Assembly (NCBI RefSeq): GCF_001598455.1 | Contig: NZ_BCYZ01000007.1 | Coordinates: 1 to 64,000 of the forward strand | Reading direction: 5' to 3' | DNA from: Sphingomonas pruni NBRC 15498 | GTDB taxonomy: Bacteria > Pseudomonadota > Alphaproteobacteria > Sphingomonadales > Sphingomonadaceae | Length of the DNA: 64,000 nt | Shown: piece after piece, positions 42,874 to 51,187 of the stretch | Numbering within the stretch: position 1 is the stretch's first letter | Layout of the letters: the number at the start of each line of letters is the position of its first letter | Program-made: the position numbers and the translations under genes | The notes under the pieces: model-generated | Database searches by the model: none | Seen by the model: the letters and a program-made list of their open reading frames with translations, nothing else | What the model was told of the DNA's origin: nothing

Positions 42874-44121
42874 TCAGCGGCGGCGCGACGCCGCGAGGCC
42901 GATCCAGCTCAACACGCCCGCCGCGGCGAGATACAGGCCGACCCAGCCGAGCCCCTTCGCCGACAATGCCTGTGCCGCGAACGGGGTCAGCGCGCCGCCG
43001 ATCACGCCGCCGACATTGAAGGCGATCGATGCTCCGGTGTAGCGCACGCGCGCCGGAAACTGATCGGGCAGCCATGCGCCGACCGGCCCGTAAACGAACC
43101 CCATCACAAACAATGCCAAGGCCAGGAACAGGCCGGCCAACGCCAGCGGCCCGGCCATCAGCGGCGCGAGCGCTATTCCGGCGGCGACCGTCCCGGCGCA
43201 TCCCCACATCAACACCTTGCGCGGGCTCGACCGATCGCTCCACCAACCGGCGATCGCGATGCCGGCGGCCATGAACAATATGGCGATGAGCTGGACGCCG
43301 AGAAATGCCTGTTTGGGATGCCCGAGCTTGGTCGTGCCGTATCCCAATGCGAAGGCGGTCGCGATGTAGAAGATCGCGAAGCATGCCACTACCGCGAGCG
43401 TCCCGCGCACGACCGCGCCGAAATGCTCGCGCGCCATTTCGCCCAAAGGAACGCTCGGCGGCGGCCCTTCCGCGAGCACGCGCTTGAACGCCGGCGTCTC
43501 ACTTACCTTGAGCCGCACCCAAAGCCCCAGCCCGACCAGGATCGCGCTGGCCAGGAACGGCAGCCGCCATCCCCAGTCGCGAAACTGATCGGGCGTCAAC
43601 GTCACGCCGAGAATGAGGAACAGGCCGTTCGCGGCAATGAACCCGATCGGCGCGCCCATTTGCGGCGCGGTGCCGAACCTGCCGCGCCATCCTTCCGGTG
43701 CATTCTCGACCGCCAGCAAAGCTGCTCCGCCCCACTCGCCGCCAAGTCCGAATCCCTGGCCGAAGCGCAGCACGCACAGCAATAACGGCGCCCACCAGCC
43801 TATCTGCTGATAGGTCGGCAGGAACGCGATCAGCAATGTCGACGCGCCCATCAGCATCAGGCTGGCGACCAGGGTCGATTTCCGCCCGATCCTGTCGCCG
43901 AAATGACCGAACACCGCGGCCCCGACCGGGCGCGCCACGAACGCCAATCCGAAACTGGCATAAGCCGACAGCAATTGCGCGGTGTCGGAGCTCGACGGGA
44001 AAAACAGCGGCCCGAGCACCAGAGCGGCGGCGGTCGCGTAGATATAGAAGTCGTAAAACTCGACCGAGGTGCCGACCAGGGCGGCGAGCAGGATGCGGCG
44101 ATTGGCGATGATCGGGTGCAT
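42874..44121 (-). CDS. MFS transporter, metabolite:H+ symporter (MHS) type
   Basis: This 415-aa protein has 12 predicted helices. It starts HPIIANRRILLAALVGTSVE, continues with YDFYIYATAAALV and has the MHS motif GHFGDRIGRKSTL and GEWGGAALLAVENAP. The MHS family takes up organic acids, osmolytes or aromatics (ProP, KgtP, ShiA). The substrate is unknown. It is a single gene. The ATG at 44121 is used; an upstream in-frame start nine codons earlier adds a Cys-containing stretch not typical of the family. Confidence 0.88.
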   Translation of the reverse strand: MHPIIANRRILLAALVGTSVEFYDFYIYATAAALVLGPLFFPSSSDTAQLLSAYASFGLAFVARPVGAAVFGHFGDRIGRKSTLVASLMLMGASTLLIAFLPTYQQIGWWAPLLLCVLRFGQGFGLGGEWGGAALLAVENAPEGWRGRFGTAPQMGAPIGFIAANGLFLILGVTLTPDQFRDWGWRLPFLASAILVGLGLWVRLKVSETPAFKRVLAEGPPPSVPLGEMAREHFGAVVRGTLAVVACFAIFYIATAFALGYGTTKLGHPKQAFLGVQLIAILFMAAGIAIAGWWSDRSSPRKVLMWGCAGTVAAGIALAPLMAGPLALAGLFLALALFVMGFVYGPVGAWLPDQFPARVRYTGASIAFNVGGVIGGALTPFAAQALSAKGLGWVGLYLAAAGVLSWIGLAASRRR

Positions 44122-44140
44122 GCGCCCACTGCACGCAGCC

Positions 44141-44180
44141 TGCGACAATTTGCAACAATTGCGACATTGTACTGCGACAA
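44141..44180 (+). promoter_or_regulatory. four TGCGACA-type boxes upstream of RNA element 1
   Basis: TGCGACAA (44141), TGCAACAA (44151), TGCGACAT (44160) and TGCGACAA (44173) lie in the same orientation at 9-13-nt steps, close to one helical turn. The last box starts 29 nt before the first stem of the RNA-like element. Similar boxes precede element 2. They are candidates for an activator site or an unusual promoter. Confidence 0.45.
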
Positions 44181-44194
44181 AGAGCGCCTACCTA

Positions 44195-44313
44195 GGTGTT
44201 GCCGCGGAGAGTTCTTCCCCTTGCTTGCCGCGGCTTGTTCCGGCCGTCTCCCCTGTCGGCCGGTCCTCCCTGAACTACGGGGCGGTTCCACCTGCGGACC
44301 GCCCCCTTTTTTT
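44195..44313 (+). ncRNA. candidate small RNA 1 with C-rich loops
   Basis: In the gap between two minus-strand genes the plus strand shows three ordered stems. CCGCGG (44202-44207) pairs with CCGCGG (44228-44233) around a loop with CTTCCCCTT. CCGGCCG (44240-44246) pairs with CGGCCGG (44257-44263) around TCTCCCCTGT. A single-stranded TCCTCCCTGAACTACGG follows, then terminator stem GGGGCGGT/ACCGCCCC (44279-44305) and seven T. The T-tract is on the plus strand only, so the RNA runs rightward. CCCC/CCTCC loops could pair with Shine-Dalgarno sequences, in the style of alphaproteobacterial cuckoo/CcsR or GsrN RNAs. The 5' end is a guess. Confidence 0.6.
44279..44313 (+). terminator. intrinsic terminator of RNA element 1
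   Basis: GGGGCGGT and ACCGCCCC form an 8-bp GC stem with an 11-nt loop, followed by C and TTTTTTT (44307-44313). On the opposite strand no T-tract follows, so it acts on rightward transcripts. Confidence 0.85.
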
Positions 44314-44358
44314 GCCCTGGCGAACCGGCAATTGGAGTCGCGAGCGACTGATCGCGGC

Positions 44359-45516
44359 TTACAGAAAGTCGGCGAGCGTGAACGCGACCTCGCGCGATTG
44401 GCCGCTCCGCTCGATCGTCAATATGACCTTGCTGCCGACGGACTGGCTGATTTTCCTCAATACGTCTCCCCACTCGCCCGCGACGCGGTCGCCCGGCTGG
44501 ATACCTGCTTTGGCCGCGGGGCTGCCATTGCCTACGGAGGCGACGGTGATGCGTGAGCCGTCGCGATCGAGCCAAAGCCCCGACGGACCATAACGGTAAG
44601 GCGGCGAGACCTGGCGACTAGGCTTGATCCACAATTTGCGGCCGTGGGAATCGATCGACATGTTGAACAGGCGAATGAACGAAAGGCCGACGATCCCGTC
44701 CAGGTTGCTACCCACATCGTTGCCAAGTAACGAGATCAGCGGGCTGCCCAGCCGTACGTCGCCCATCGTCATCTCGTTCACCCGCACAATCCGCGCGATC
44801 GGCCCGGCACCCCCGATCCCCTTGGGACGGTTCGGCGCGAAAGGCCGACCGTCCCACAATCCCAGCCGCCGCGCGGCCGACTGGTTGAGGGACAGCGTGT
44901 TGGGCGAGCCGGTATCCAGCGCGCACCGCACCGGGTGGCCGTTGACGAGGATCGTCGCGACGATCTTGCGCGATCCGCGGTCGGGCTGATCCGCGCGGGG
45001 GATTTCGGCATCGGCCGCGACATAGCCCGCGCGGTCGCCGCGGCCGTTGGGGTAAAGGCGCAGTTCGCCCGCGTCGAAATCGAGATCGGTATCGTGCGCG
45101 GTCAGAATTCCCGCGGCCAGCGCTCCATAAATGTCCTGCTCGTAGCCGAAACGGAACGAATCCTCGAGCACGACCGACGACTGCCGGATCCCGCCGCCGA
45201 TGATGAAATCACGCGCAAGATAGATCGCGTACCGGTCGCCCTTGCCACCGATCCCGCGCGAGCCCTCATAGCCCTGCACTGGCAAGTTGAGCTTCTTGGC
45301 GAGATCGGGGCGGACGATGCTCACATAGGTACCGGTGTCGATCATGAAGATGAACGGCCCCTGCCCGTTCATACCCACCGCGATCAACACGCGATTGCCT
45401 TCGAGCGAGATACTCGCTTTCAGGACGCGCCGCTCCGCCGCCAGAGCGGGCAGCGATCCGACCATCATCCCGCCAGCCATTGCCGCGATCGCCGTGCGCC
45501 TGTCCAACTCGCTCAT
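44359..45516 (-). CDS. secreted double-retropepsin aspartyl protease with PDZ domain
   Basis: This 385-aa protein has a Tat- or Sec-like signal (MSELDRRTAIAAMAGGMMVG, note the twin Arg at 6-7) and two retropepsin-like domains with active-site triplets Asp60-Thr-Gly in FMIDTGTYVS and Asp201-Thr-Gly in ALDTGSPNTLS, giving both halves in one chain. A C-terminal PDZ domain (about 305-385; VGNGSPAAKAGIQPGDRV) follows. It is likely periplasmic and may process or bind C-termini of other proteins. The gene is flanked on both sides by the two plus-strand RNA-like elements. ATG at 45516 follows GGGGGAA. Confidence 0.85.
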   Translation of the reverse strand: MSELDRRTAIAAMAGGMMVGSLPALAAERRVLKASISLEGNRVLIAVGMNGQGPFIFMIDTGTYVSIVRPDLAKKLNLPVQGYEGSRGIGGKGDRYAIYLARDFIIGGGIRQSSVVLEDSFRFGYEQDIYGALAAGILTAHDTDLDFDAGELRLYPNGRGDRAGYVAADAEIPRADQPDRGSRKIVATILVNGHPVRCALDTGSPNTLSLNQSAARRLGLWDGRPFAPNRPKGIGGAGPIARIVRVNEMTMGDVRLGSPLISLLGNDVGSNLDGIVGLSFIRLFNMSIDSHGRKLWIKPSRQVSPPYRYGPSGLWLDRDGSRITVASVGNGSPAAKAGIQPGDRVAGEWGDVLRKISQSVGSKVILTIERSGQSREVAFTLADFL

Positions 45517-45594
45517 GCCCGATTCCCCCGCCTGCCAGCGCATCTTATCGGGCAAGCGAGCGCGGGAAAACCGTTCGCCGCAAATTCAATCGCT

Positions 45595-45634
45595 TGCGAC
45601 ACTTTGATACAAAGCTGACACGTCGCTGCGACAA
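45595..45634 (+). promoter_or_regulatory. TGCGACA-type boxes upstream of RNA element 2
   Basis: TGCGACAC (45595), TGATACAA (45605), TGACACG (45616) and TGCGACAA (45627) repeat at 10-11-nt steps in one orientation, ending 24 nt before the first stem of element 2. The layout mirrors that before element 1 although the surrounding sequence differs. Confidence 0.4.
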
Positions 45635-45644
45635 CTCGCGCTCA

Positions 45645-45753
45645 CAGCGCCGCTCGCGGTAGGCCCCTTGCATACCGCGAGCGCCGGTTCATCCCCATGT
45701 GCCGGCTCTTCCCGAACTGCGGGGCGGTTCTCTCCTGGACCGCCCCGATTTTT
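45645..45753 (+). ncRNA. candidate small RNA 2 with C-rich loops (paralogue of RNA 1)
   Basis: CGCTCGCGGT (45651-45660) pairs perfectly with ACCGCGAGCG (45674-45683) around AGGCCCCTTGCAT. GCCGG (45683-45687) pairs with CCGGC (45702-45706) around a loop with ATCCCCAT. Then comes CTCTTCCCGAACTGC and the terminator stem GGGGCGGT/ACCGCCCC with T-tract. The 3' part (CCC, GAACT, GCGGGGCGGTTC) is nearly identical to RNA 1, while the hairpin stems differ but keep CCCC in the loop, which suggests conserved structure and loop. It lies in the gap between the protease and amidohydrolase genes, both on the other strand. Confidence 0.6.
45721..45753 (+). terminator. intrinsic terminator of RNA element 2
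   Basis: GGGGCGGT (45721-45728) and ACCGCCCC (45739-45746) pair; TTTTT follows at 45749-45753. Stem arms are identical to those of the element 1 terminator. Confidence 0.8.
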
Positions 45754-45758
45754 CGCTC

Positions 45759-47249
45759 TCAATATTGGCCGTAGCGCCCGCGCACCGATGCCAGCAGCGC
45801 CGCCGGATCATAGCCGACGCCATCCTTGAACACCGTCTCGACATTCTCGATGTCGGCGATGTGCCGCGACGGATCGCCACGGACGAGCAGCAGATCGGCA
45901 TGCTTGCCCGCTGCGATCGAGCCGATCCGATCGGCCAGCCCCAGATAGGCCGCACCGTTGAACGTACCGATGCGGATCGCCTCGATCGGCGAAAACCCTG
46001 CGTCGACCAGCAATTCGATTGCGCGCTGATCGCCGAATCCCGGCAAGACATGCCCGTCGCCGGTGGGATCGGGGCCGGCCAGCAACAGGCCGCCGGCGGC
46101 AACGAAGGCGCGTTCCATCGCAAGCTCGTTGGTCCACAAAGTCGCCAGTTCGGCCCGCGCAGCGACGCTGCGGCGACCGACCCGGGCGAACCCATAAAGA
46201 TACGCCGCCCGCGCCTCCACGGTCAGCAGCTCCAATTGGCGCGGAGGCAGTATCTTGTAGGAAGGCGAAGCATCCTCGAATACCGGCAAGGTCGATGTCA
46301 CCGCGACATGGTGGTCGACCAACAGCTTGATCAGCGCCGCTCCAGCCGCACTGCCGGGCGTCATCGCAGTCAAGGTCGGATCGCCGCCGCTATCCGGGCA
46401 GGTATCCGGCGTCTTGCCCGGATCGAGCTGCGTATTGACGAAGAAACCGTGCTCAAGATCGTCGATGCCGAGCGCGGCCGCCTCTGGATAGGTTACCGAA
46501 CAGAGGTGTCCGGTGAGCTTCAGCCCGCGACGATGCGCCTCATCGATCGCCGCCTTGAGCTCGTCGCGGGTGACATTCATATACGCCTTGAACGAGGTCA
46601 CGCCGTGATCCGCCCAAAACGCGACGACGCGGCGGGCATCGTCGGCATCCTTCAGCCGCTGCATCTGGATGAACGGGCTGCTCGCGCCTTCAAGATAGGG
46701 ACCGGTCACGTCCATATGCGGACCGGGCAGGTCACCATGGTCGATCGCCCGCTTGATATTAGCGTCCGTTGCCGGCTCGACCGCGCCGGTCGTGCGCATC
46801 GTCGTCACGCCCGCCGCCAGATACATTCGGGGCGAGCTGAACGCCATTTCGGGGACCATGATCGGCGGTTCGGACTTGCCCTCGGACGTCAGATTGGGCC
46901 GCGCGGCATAATACATGTGGTCGTGCATCCCGACGATGCCCGGCATCACCGTCAGCCCGGTCGCATCGATCACGCGATACCCCGCCGGCACCGCGTCGCC
47001 GCCGGCGCCGACCCCTGCGACTTTGCCGCCATCGATCAGCACCAGGCGATCGTCGGCTGCGGGAGCGCCGGTGCCGTCTATTACTCGAACATGCGCGAGC
47101 GCGATCTGACCCGCGCCGTATTTGACGAACGGCGCGACCGCTTTACCAGGTGCTGCGGGCGGCGGCAGGATCGCTGCGGCCATATCGACCTTCGCCGGCG
47201 TCGCGGCAGCGCCCAGCAACAACGCCGTCAGCGGAATAAACCGTAGCAT
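45759..47249 (-). CDS. secreted amidohydrolase family protein
   Basis: This 496-aa metal-dependent hydrolase has a signal-like N-terminus (MLRFIPLTALLLGAAATPA). The urease-superfamily barrel shows His109 and His111 in GMHDHMYY, a likely carbamylated Lys in FKAYMN, His in KLTGHLCSV and EHGFFVN, and Asp in LAGPDPTGDG. The flanking beta-sandwich starts ALAHVRVIDGTG and ends AAGKHADLLLVRGDP. Substrates of such secreted forms include cyclic dipeptides and imides; unknown here. GGGGAGG precedes the ATG at 47249. It is divergent from a methyltransferase gene. Confidence 0.88.
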   Translation of the reverse strand: MLRFIPLTALLLGAAATPAKVDMAAAILPPPAAPGKAVAPFVKYGAGQIALAHVRVIDGTGAPAADDRLVLIDGGKVAGVGAGGDAVPAGYRVIDATGLTVMPGIVGMHDHMYYAARPNLTSEGKSEPPIMVPEMAFSSPRMYLAAGVTTMRTTGAVEPATDANIKRAIDHGDLPGPHMDVTGPYLEGASSPFIQMQRLKDADDARRVVAFWADHGVTSFKAYMNVTRDELKAAIDEAHRRGLKLTGHLCSVTYPEAAALGIDDLEHGFFVNTQLDPGKTPDTCPDSGGDPTLTAMTPGSAAGAALIKLLVDHHVAVTSTLPVFEDASPSYKILPPRQLELLTVEARAAYLYGFARVGRRSVAARAELATLWTNELAMERAFVAAGGLLLAGPDPTGDGHVLPGFGDQRAIELLVDAGFSPIEAIRIGTFNGAAYLGLADRIGSIAAGKHADLLLVRGDPSRHIADIENVETVFKDGVGYDPAALLASVRGRYGQY

Positions 47250-47366
47250 TATCCGATGCCTCCCCAGATCGTCGATGCGCCGAGGATGCGCCGTTCGGTC
47301 GCGGAGGGCAATCGCGGGACGCAGCCGGCCTTGCCGCCTCCAGACTGCGGCGCCATGCTTGCGGCG

Positions 47367-48764
47367 ATGACCGATACGCCCTCCGTCAAGCGCCTCGCCG
47401 CCGCGGCCAGTGCCTGGCGCTCGGCGCCGGACGATGCCGCTGCGCGTACCCGGCTGGCGGTGCTGCTGTGGCGACGGCCCGATCTGGCCGACGCGTCCCA
47501 CCTGCCGGCGATCGCGGCGATGATCCGCGACCCGCAGATCGACCCCGCGCAGTTCGAGCGCGCAGGCTGGGTCGCGCTCGGTCCGACGCCGCCCGATCCC
47601 GCCGATCCACAGACCGCCGCGCTCTGGCTCGAACGTCACGATCTTGCCATCGCGCTGATCGAGGAAACACAGGTCGCCGATGGCGTCGCCGAGCATTTGC
47701 TGAGCGCGGTGCGCCGCTGGCTGTTGCTCGAACGCAAGACTGGCGCTTTTCCTCGCCTTGCGGCGGCGCTGCTCCGGCAGGCGGCGATCAACGGCGGCGC
47801 CTGGCCGTTCGACGCGGAGGAGCGCGCTGCGCTTGCTGCCGCACCCGATTTTCTTGCCGCCTATTTGCCGGAACCGCCGGGCACGATGGAGGGGGAATTC
47901 GCCGCGCCGGTGACGCGCGCGGTGGCGGCGCAATATGGCCGCTGGCCCTATCCGGTCTGGCAGCGGGCGAATGCGGTCACCATGCGGTCGCTTGGCGACT
48001 CACTCCGCGCCTGCGGACCCGACGCGCCGATCCTGCCCGATCGGCCCAACATCCTGGTCGCCGGTTGCGGCACCGGGCGCGAGGCGTTGAGCATCGCCCG
48101 CATGGCGCCCGATGCGACGGTAACGGCGATCGAGCTCAGTGAGACCTCGCTCGCCGTCGCGCGGGAGCGCTGCGCCGGGCAAGCCAATTTGCGGTTGCTG
48201 CGGCACGATCTCCATGCTGTCGCCGAGCTCGGCCAGCGCTTCGACTATATCGCCTGCTCCGGCGTGCTGCATCATCTGCCCGATCCCGAGGCCGGCTGGG
48301 CGGCGCTGGTCGACGTGCTGGCGTCCGGCGGCGCGATGCAGGTCGCGATGTACAGCCGGATCGCGCGCTTGCAGGTCGCTGCGGCGCGGATGCGGCTGGG
48401 TATGCTGACGCAAGAACCGGTCAGCGACGATGTGATCCGCGAGGCGCGCCGGAAGCTGATCGCGGCACCGCTACCGAGCGTCACCGACTCGCGCGATTTC
48501 TTCAGCACCGCGGGCGTTCACGATCTGCTGTTCCACGTGCACGAGGATTGCTTCGATATACCCCGGATCGAGCGAGCGACCGATGCGCTGGGCCTCAAAT
48601 TGCTCCGCTTCCAGCTGCCGACACCGGAGGACGCCAAGCAATATCGCGAGCTCGCGCCGCACGATCCGCTGCACCGCGACTTCGCGGCCTGGCACACTTA
48701 TGAAATGCGCCACCCGTCGACCTTCGCGGGGATGTATCGGATGACGCTCGCCCGCGCGTCCTGA
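47367..48764 (+). CDS. class I SAM-dependent methyltransferase with long N-terminal helical region
   Basis: This protein of about 465 aa has an Ala/Leu/Arg-rich helical N-terminal half (about 1-200, weakly TPR-like) and a C-terminal Rossmann methyltransferase: ILVAGCGTGREALSIARMAP (motif I), VTAIELSETSLAVA, and FDYIACSGVLHHLPDPEAGW. The final part has HEDCFDIPRIERATDALGL. It probably methylates a protein or small molecule in the cytoplasm; the acceptor is unknown. The start is uncertain: ATG at 47355 and 47367 are both possible and neither has a clear ribosome-binding site. It is divergent from the amidohydrolase. Confidence 0.82.
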   Translation: MTDTPSVKRLAAAASAWRSAPDDAAARTRLAVLLWRRPDLADASHLPAIAAMIRDPQIDPAQFERAGWVALGPTPPDPADPQTAALWLERHDLAIALIEETQVADGVAEHLLSAVRRWLLLERKTGAFPRLAAALLRQAAINGGAWPFDAEERAALAAAPDFLAAYLPEPPGTMEGEFAAPVTRAVAAQYGRWPYPVWQRANAVTMRSLGDSLRACGPDAPILPDRPNILVAGCGTGREALSIARMAPDATVTAIELSETSLAVARERCAGQANLRLLRHDLHAVAELGQRFDYIACSGVLHHLPDPEAGWAALVDVLASGGAMQVAMYSRIARLQVAAARMRLGMLTQEPVSDDVIREARRKLIAAPLPSVTDSRDFFSTAGVHDLLFHVHEDCFDIPRIERATDALGLKLLRFQLPTPEDAKQYRELAPHDPLHRDFAAWHTYEMRHPSTFAGMYRMTLARAS

Positions 48765-48803
48765 CGGTTGCCCCGCCGGGCGCCGTTCCCTAAGTGTTCA
48801 CGC

Positions 48804-51185
48804 GTGACCGACCCTGCCCCCGCCTCCCTTCCCGACGATCCGCCCTATCTGCGCGGCCTCAATCCGCCGCAGCGTGAAGCGGTGCTGACCACCGACGGCC
48901 CGGTGCTGGTGCTGGCCGGGGCGGGCACGGGCAAGACCGCGGCGCTGACCGCGCGGCTCGCGCATCTCCTCTGGACGCGCAAAGCCTATCCGTCCGAAAT
49001 CCTCAGCGTGACCTTCACCAACCGCGCCGCCCGCGAGATGAAAGAGCGTGTCGGCCGGCTGGTCGGCGACGCGGTCGAGGGTATGCCGTGGCTCGGCACT
49101 TTCCACGCGATCGGCGCCAAGATGCTGCGCCGCCATGCCGAGCTGGTCGGGTTGCATCCCAATTTCACCATCCTCGACACCGACGACCAATTGCGCCTGC
49201 TCAAGCAGCTCATCCAGGCCGCCGACCTCGACGAGAAACGCTGGCCCGCGCGCCAACTCGCCGGGCTGATCGACGAGTGGAAAAACAAGGGGCTGACCCC
49301 GAAGGACGTCGATGCCGGCGAAGGCGAGCGCTACGCCAATGGCCGCGGCGCCCAGCTTTATGCCGAATATCAGGACCGGTTGCGCGCGCTCAACGCCTGC
49401 GACTTCGGCGACCTGCTGCTGCACATGCTGACCATCCTGAAGACCCATCGCGAGGTGCTGCAGCTTTACCAGCAGCGCTTCCGCTACATCATGGTCGACG
49501 AATATCAGGACACCAACAGCGTCCAATATCTCTGGCTCCGCCTGCTCGCTCAGGAGCGCAAGAACATCTGCTGCGTCGGCGACGACGATCAGTCGATCTA
49601 TTCGTGGCGCGGCGCGCAGGTCGAAAATATCCTGAAGTTCGAGAAGGATTTTCCCGGCGCCAAGGTTATCCGGCTCGAACAGAATTACCGCTCCACGCCG
49701 CACATCCTGGCGGCCGCGTCGGGGGTGATCGCCAATAATTCGGGCCGGCTCGGCAAGACCCTGTGGACCGAGCATAACGAAGGCGAGAAGGTGAAAGTGC
49801 TCGGCGTCTGGGACGGGCCCGAGGAAGCCCGCCGCGTCGGCGACGAGATCGAAGCCGCGCAACAGATCCGCGGCGCCAGCCTGGACGACATCGCCATCCT
49901 GGTCCGCGCGCAGCACCAGACGCGCGAGTTCGAAGACCGCTTCATCTCGATCGGCATGCCGTACCGCATCGTCGGCGGCTTCCGCTTCTATGAGCGCCAG
50001 GAAATCCGCGACGCCCTCGCCTATCTCCGCGTCGTCGCCCAGCCCGCCGACGATCTGGCGTTCGAGCGTATCGTCAACACCCCCAAGCGCGGCCTGGGCG
50101 ACAAGGCGCTGGCCAAGGTCCACCAGCTCGCCCGCGCCGAACAGGTCCCGCTGACGACCGCGGCGGCGCGCATCCTCGACACCGACGAACTCACCCCACA
50201 GGCGAGACGCGCGCTCGGCAATCTGGTGGGCGACGTCGCCCGCTGGCGTGGCATGCTCAACAATTCCTCCCCGAGCTCGCTCGGGGAGGGGGACCAGTTA
50301 GCGGAGCTAACTGGTGGAGGGGCCGTCCCCCATTCCGAACTCGCGAGAGTGATCCTCGACGAATCCGGCTACACCGCGATGTGGCAGAACGAGAAATCCG
50401 CCGAAGCCGCCGGCCGCCTCGAAAACCTCAGCGAACTCGTCCGCGCGATGGAGGAATATGAGACGCTCGGCGCATTCCTCGAACACGTCTCCCTCGTCAT
50501 GGACAATGAGGCGCAGGCCGACGAGGCAAAGGTCACGATCATGACCATCCACGCCGCCAAGGGCCTGGAGTTCGACACCGTGTTCCTGGTCGGCTGGGAG
50601 GAAGGCCTGTTCCCCTCGCAACGCGCGCTCGACGAAGGCGGGCTGACGAGCCTCGAGGAGGAACGCCGCCTGGCCTACGTGGCGATCACCCGCGCCCGCC
50701 GCCGCGCGATCATCATCCACGCCGCCAACCGCCGCATCTACGGCCAATGGACGTCGAGCATCCCCAGCCGCTTCGTCGGCGAACTTCCGCAAGCGCATAT
50801 CGACAGCGAAAGCAGCATGTCGGGCGGCGAAAGCCTGTGGCGCGCAAACTGGAGCGAACGGAGCGACCCGTTCGCCGATGTCGGGCGCGGGACCGGACGT
50901 GGGCCGGGCTGGCAGCGCGCGGCGGGCACGCTCAACGCGGCCAAACCGGGTGGGGAATGGCAGAGCCGGACGTTCACGCGCGAACCGGCGCGGGTGGTGG
51001 AGAGTCGCGCGAGTGCGGTAAGTTTGGGGAATAAAGGTCGCAGCGACCTGTCGGTCGGCATGCGCGTGTTCCACCAGAAGTTCGGTTACGGTGAGATCGC
51101 CGAGATTGAGGGGAATAAGCTGGAGATCGATTTCGAGCAGGCTGGGCGCAAGCGGGTGATGGATAGTTTTGTGACGGTGGGGTGA
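48804..51185 (+). CDS. uvrD: UvrD/PcrA-type ATP-dependent DNA helicase
   Basis: This 793-aa SF1A helicase has motif Q/I NPPQREAV and AGAGTGKTAAL (39-49), Ia VTFTNRAAREMKERV, II VDEYQDTN, III GDDDQSIYSWRGA, IV LEQNYRST, V TIHAAKGLEFDTVF and VI YVAITRARR. A C-terminal KOW/Tudor-like end (VFHQKFGYGEIAEIEGNKL) is present. It unwinds DNA in nucleotide excision and mismatch repair. At about residues 487-507 an extragenic-type palindrome is inserted in frame (see repeat at 50266-50325). Start GTG at 48804 fits the family N-terminus; no good ribosome-binding site is visible. Confidence 0.93.
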   Translation: MTDPAPASLPDDPPYLRGLNPPQREAVLTTDGPVLVLAGAGTGKTAALTARLAHLLWTRKAYPSEILSVTFTNRAAREMKERVGRLVGDAVEGMPWLGTFHAIGAKMLRRHAELVGLHPNFTILDTDDQLRLLKQLIQAADLDEKRWPARQLAGLIDEWKNKGLTPKDVDAGEGERYANGRGAQLYAEYQDRLRALNACDFGDLLLHMLTILKTHREVLQLYQQRFRYIMVDEYQDTNSVQYLWLRLLAQERKNICCVGDDDQSIYSWRGAQVENILKFEKDFPGAKVIRLEQNYRSTPHILAAASGVIANNSGRLGKTLWTEHNEGEKVKVLGVWDGPEEARRVGDEIEAAQQIRGASLDDIAILVRAQHQTREFEDRFISIGMPYRIVGGFRFYERQEIRDALAYLRVVAQPADDLAFERIVNTPKRGLGDKALAKVHQLARAEQVPLTTAAARILDTDELTPQARRALGNLVGDVARWRGMLNNSSPSSLGEGDQLAELTGGGAVPHSELARVILDESGYTAMWQNEKSAEAAGRLENLSELVRAMEEYETLGAFLEHVSLVMDNEAQADEAKVTIMTIHAAKGLEFDTVFLVGWEEGLFPSQRALDEGGLTSLEEERRLAYVAITRARRRAIIIHAANRRIYGQWTSSIPSRFVGELPQAHIDSESSMSGGESLWRANWSERSDPFADVGRGTGRGPGWQRAAGTLNAAKPGGEWQSRTFTREPARVVESRASAVSLGNKGRSDLSVGMRVFHQKFGYGEIAEIEGNKLEIDFEQAGRKRVMDSFVTVG
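50266..50325. repeat. palindromic element inserted in frame within uvrD
   Basis: Two perfect stems lie side by side: CCTCCCCGAG (50266-50275) with CTCGGGGAGG (50280-50289), and CCAGTTAGC (50294-50302) with GCTAACTGG (50306-50314), followed by TGGAGGGGCC. This is the layout of an intergenic repeat but it encodes about 20 residues (roughly SSPSSLGEGDQLAELTGGG) without breaking the helicase frame. Confidence 0.85.
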
Positions 51186-51187
51186 GA

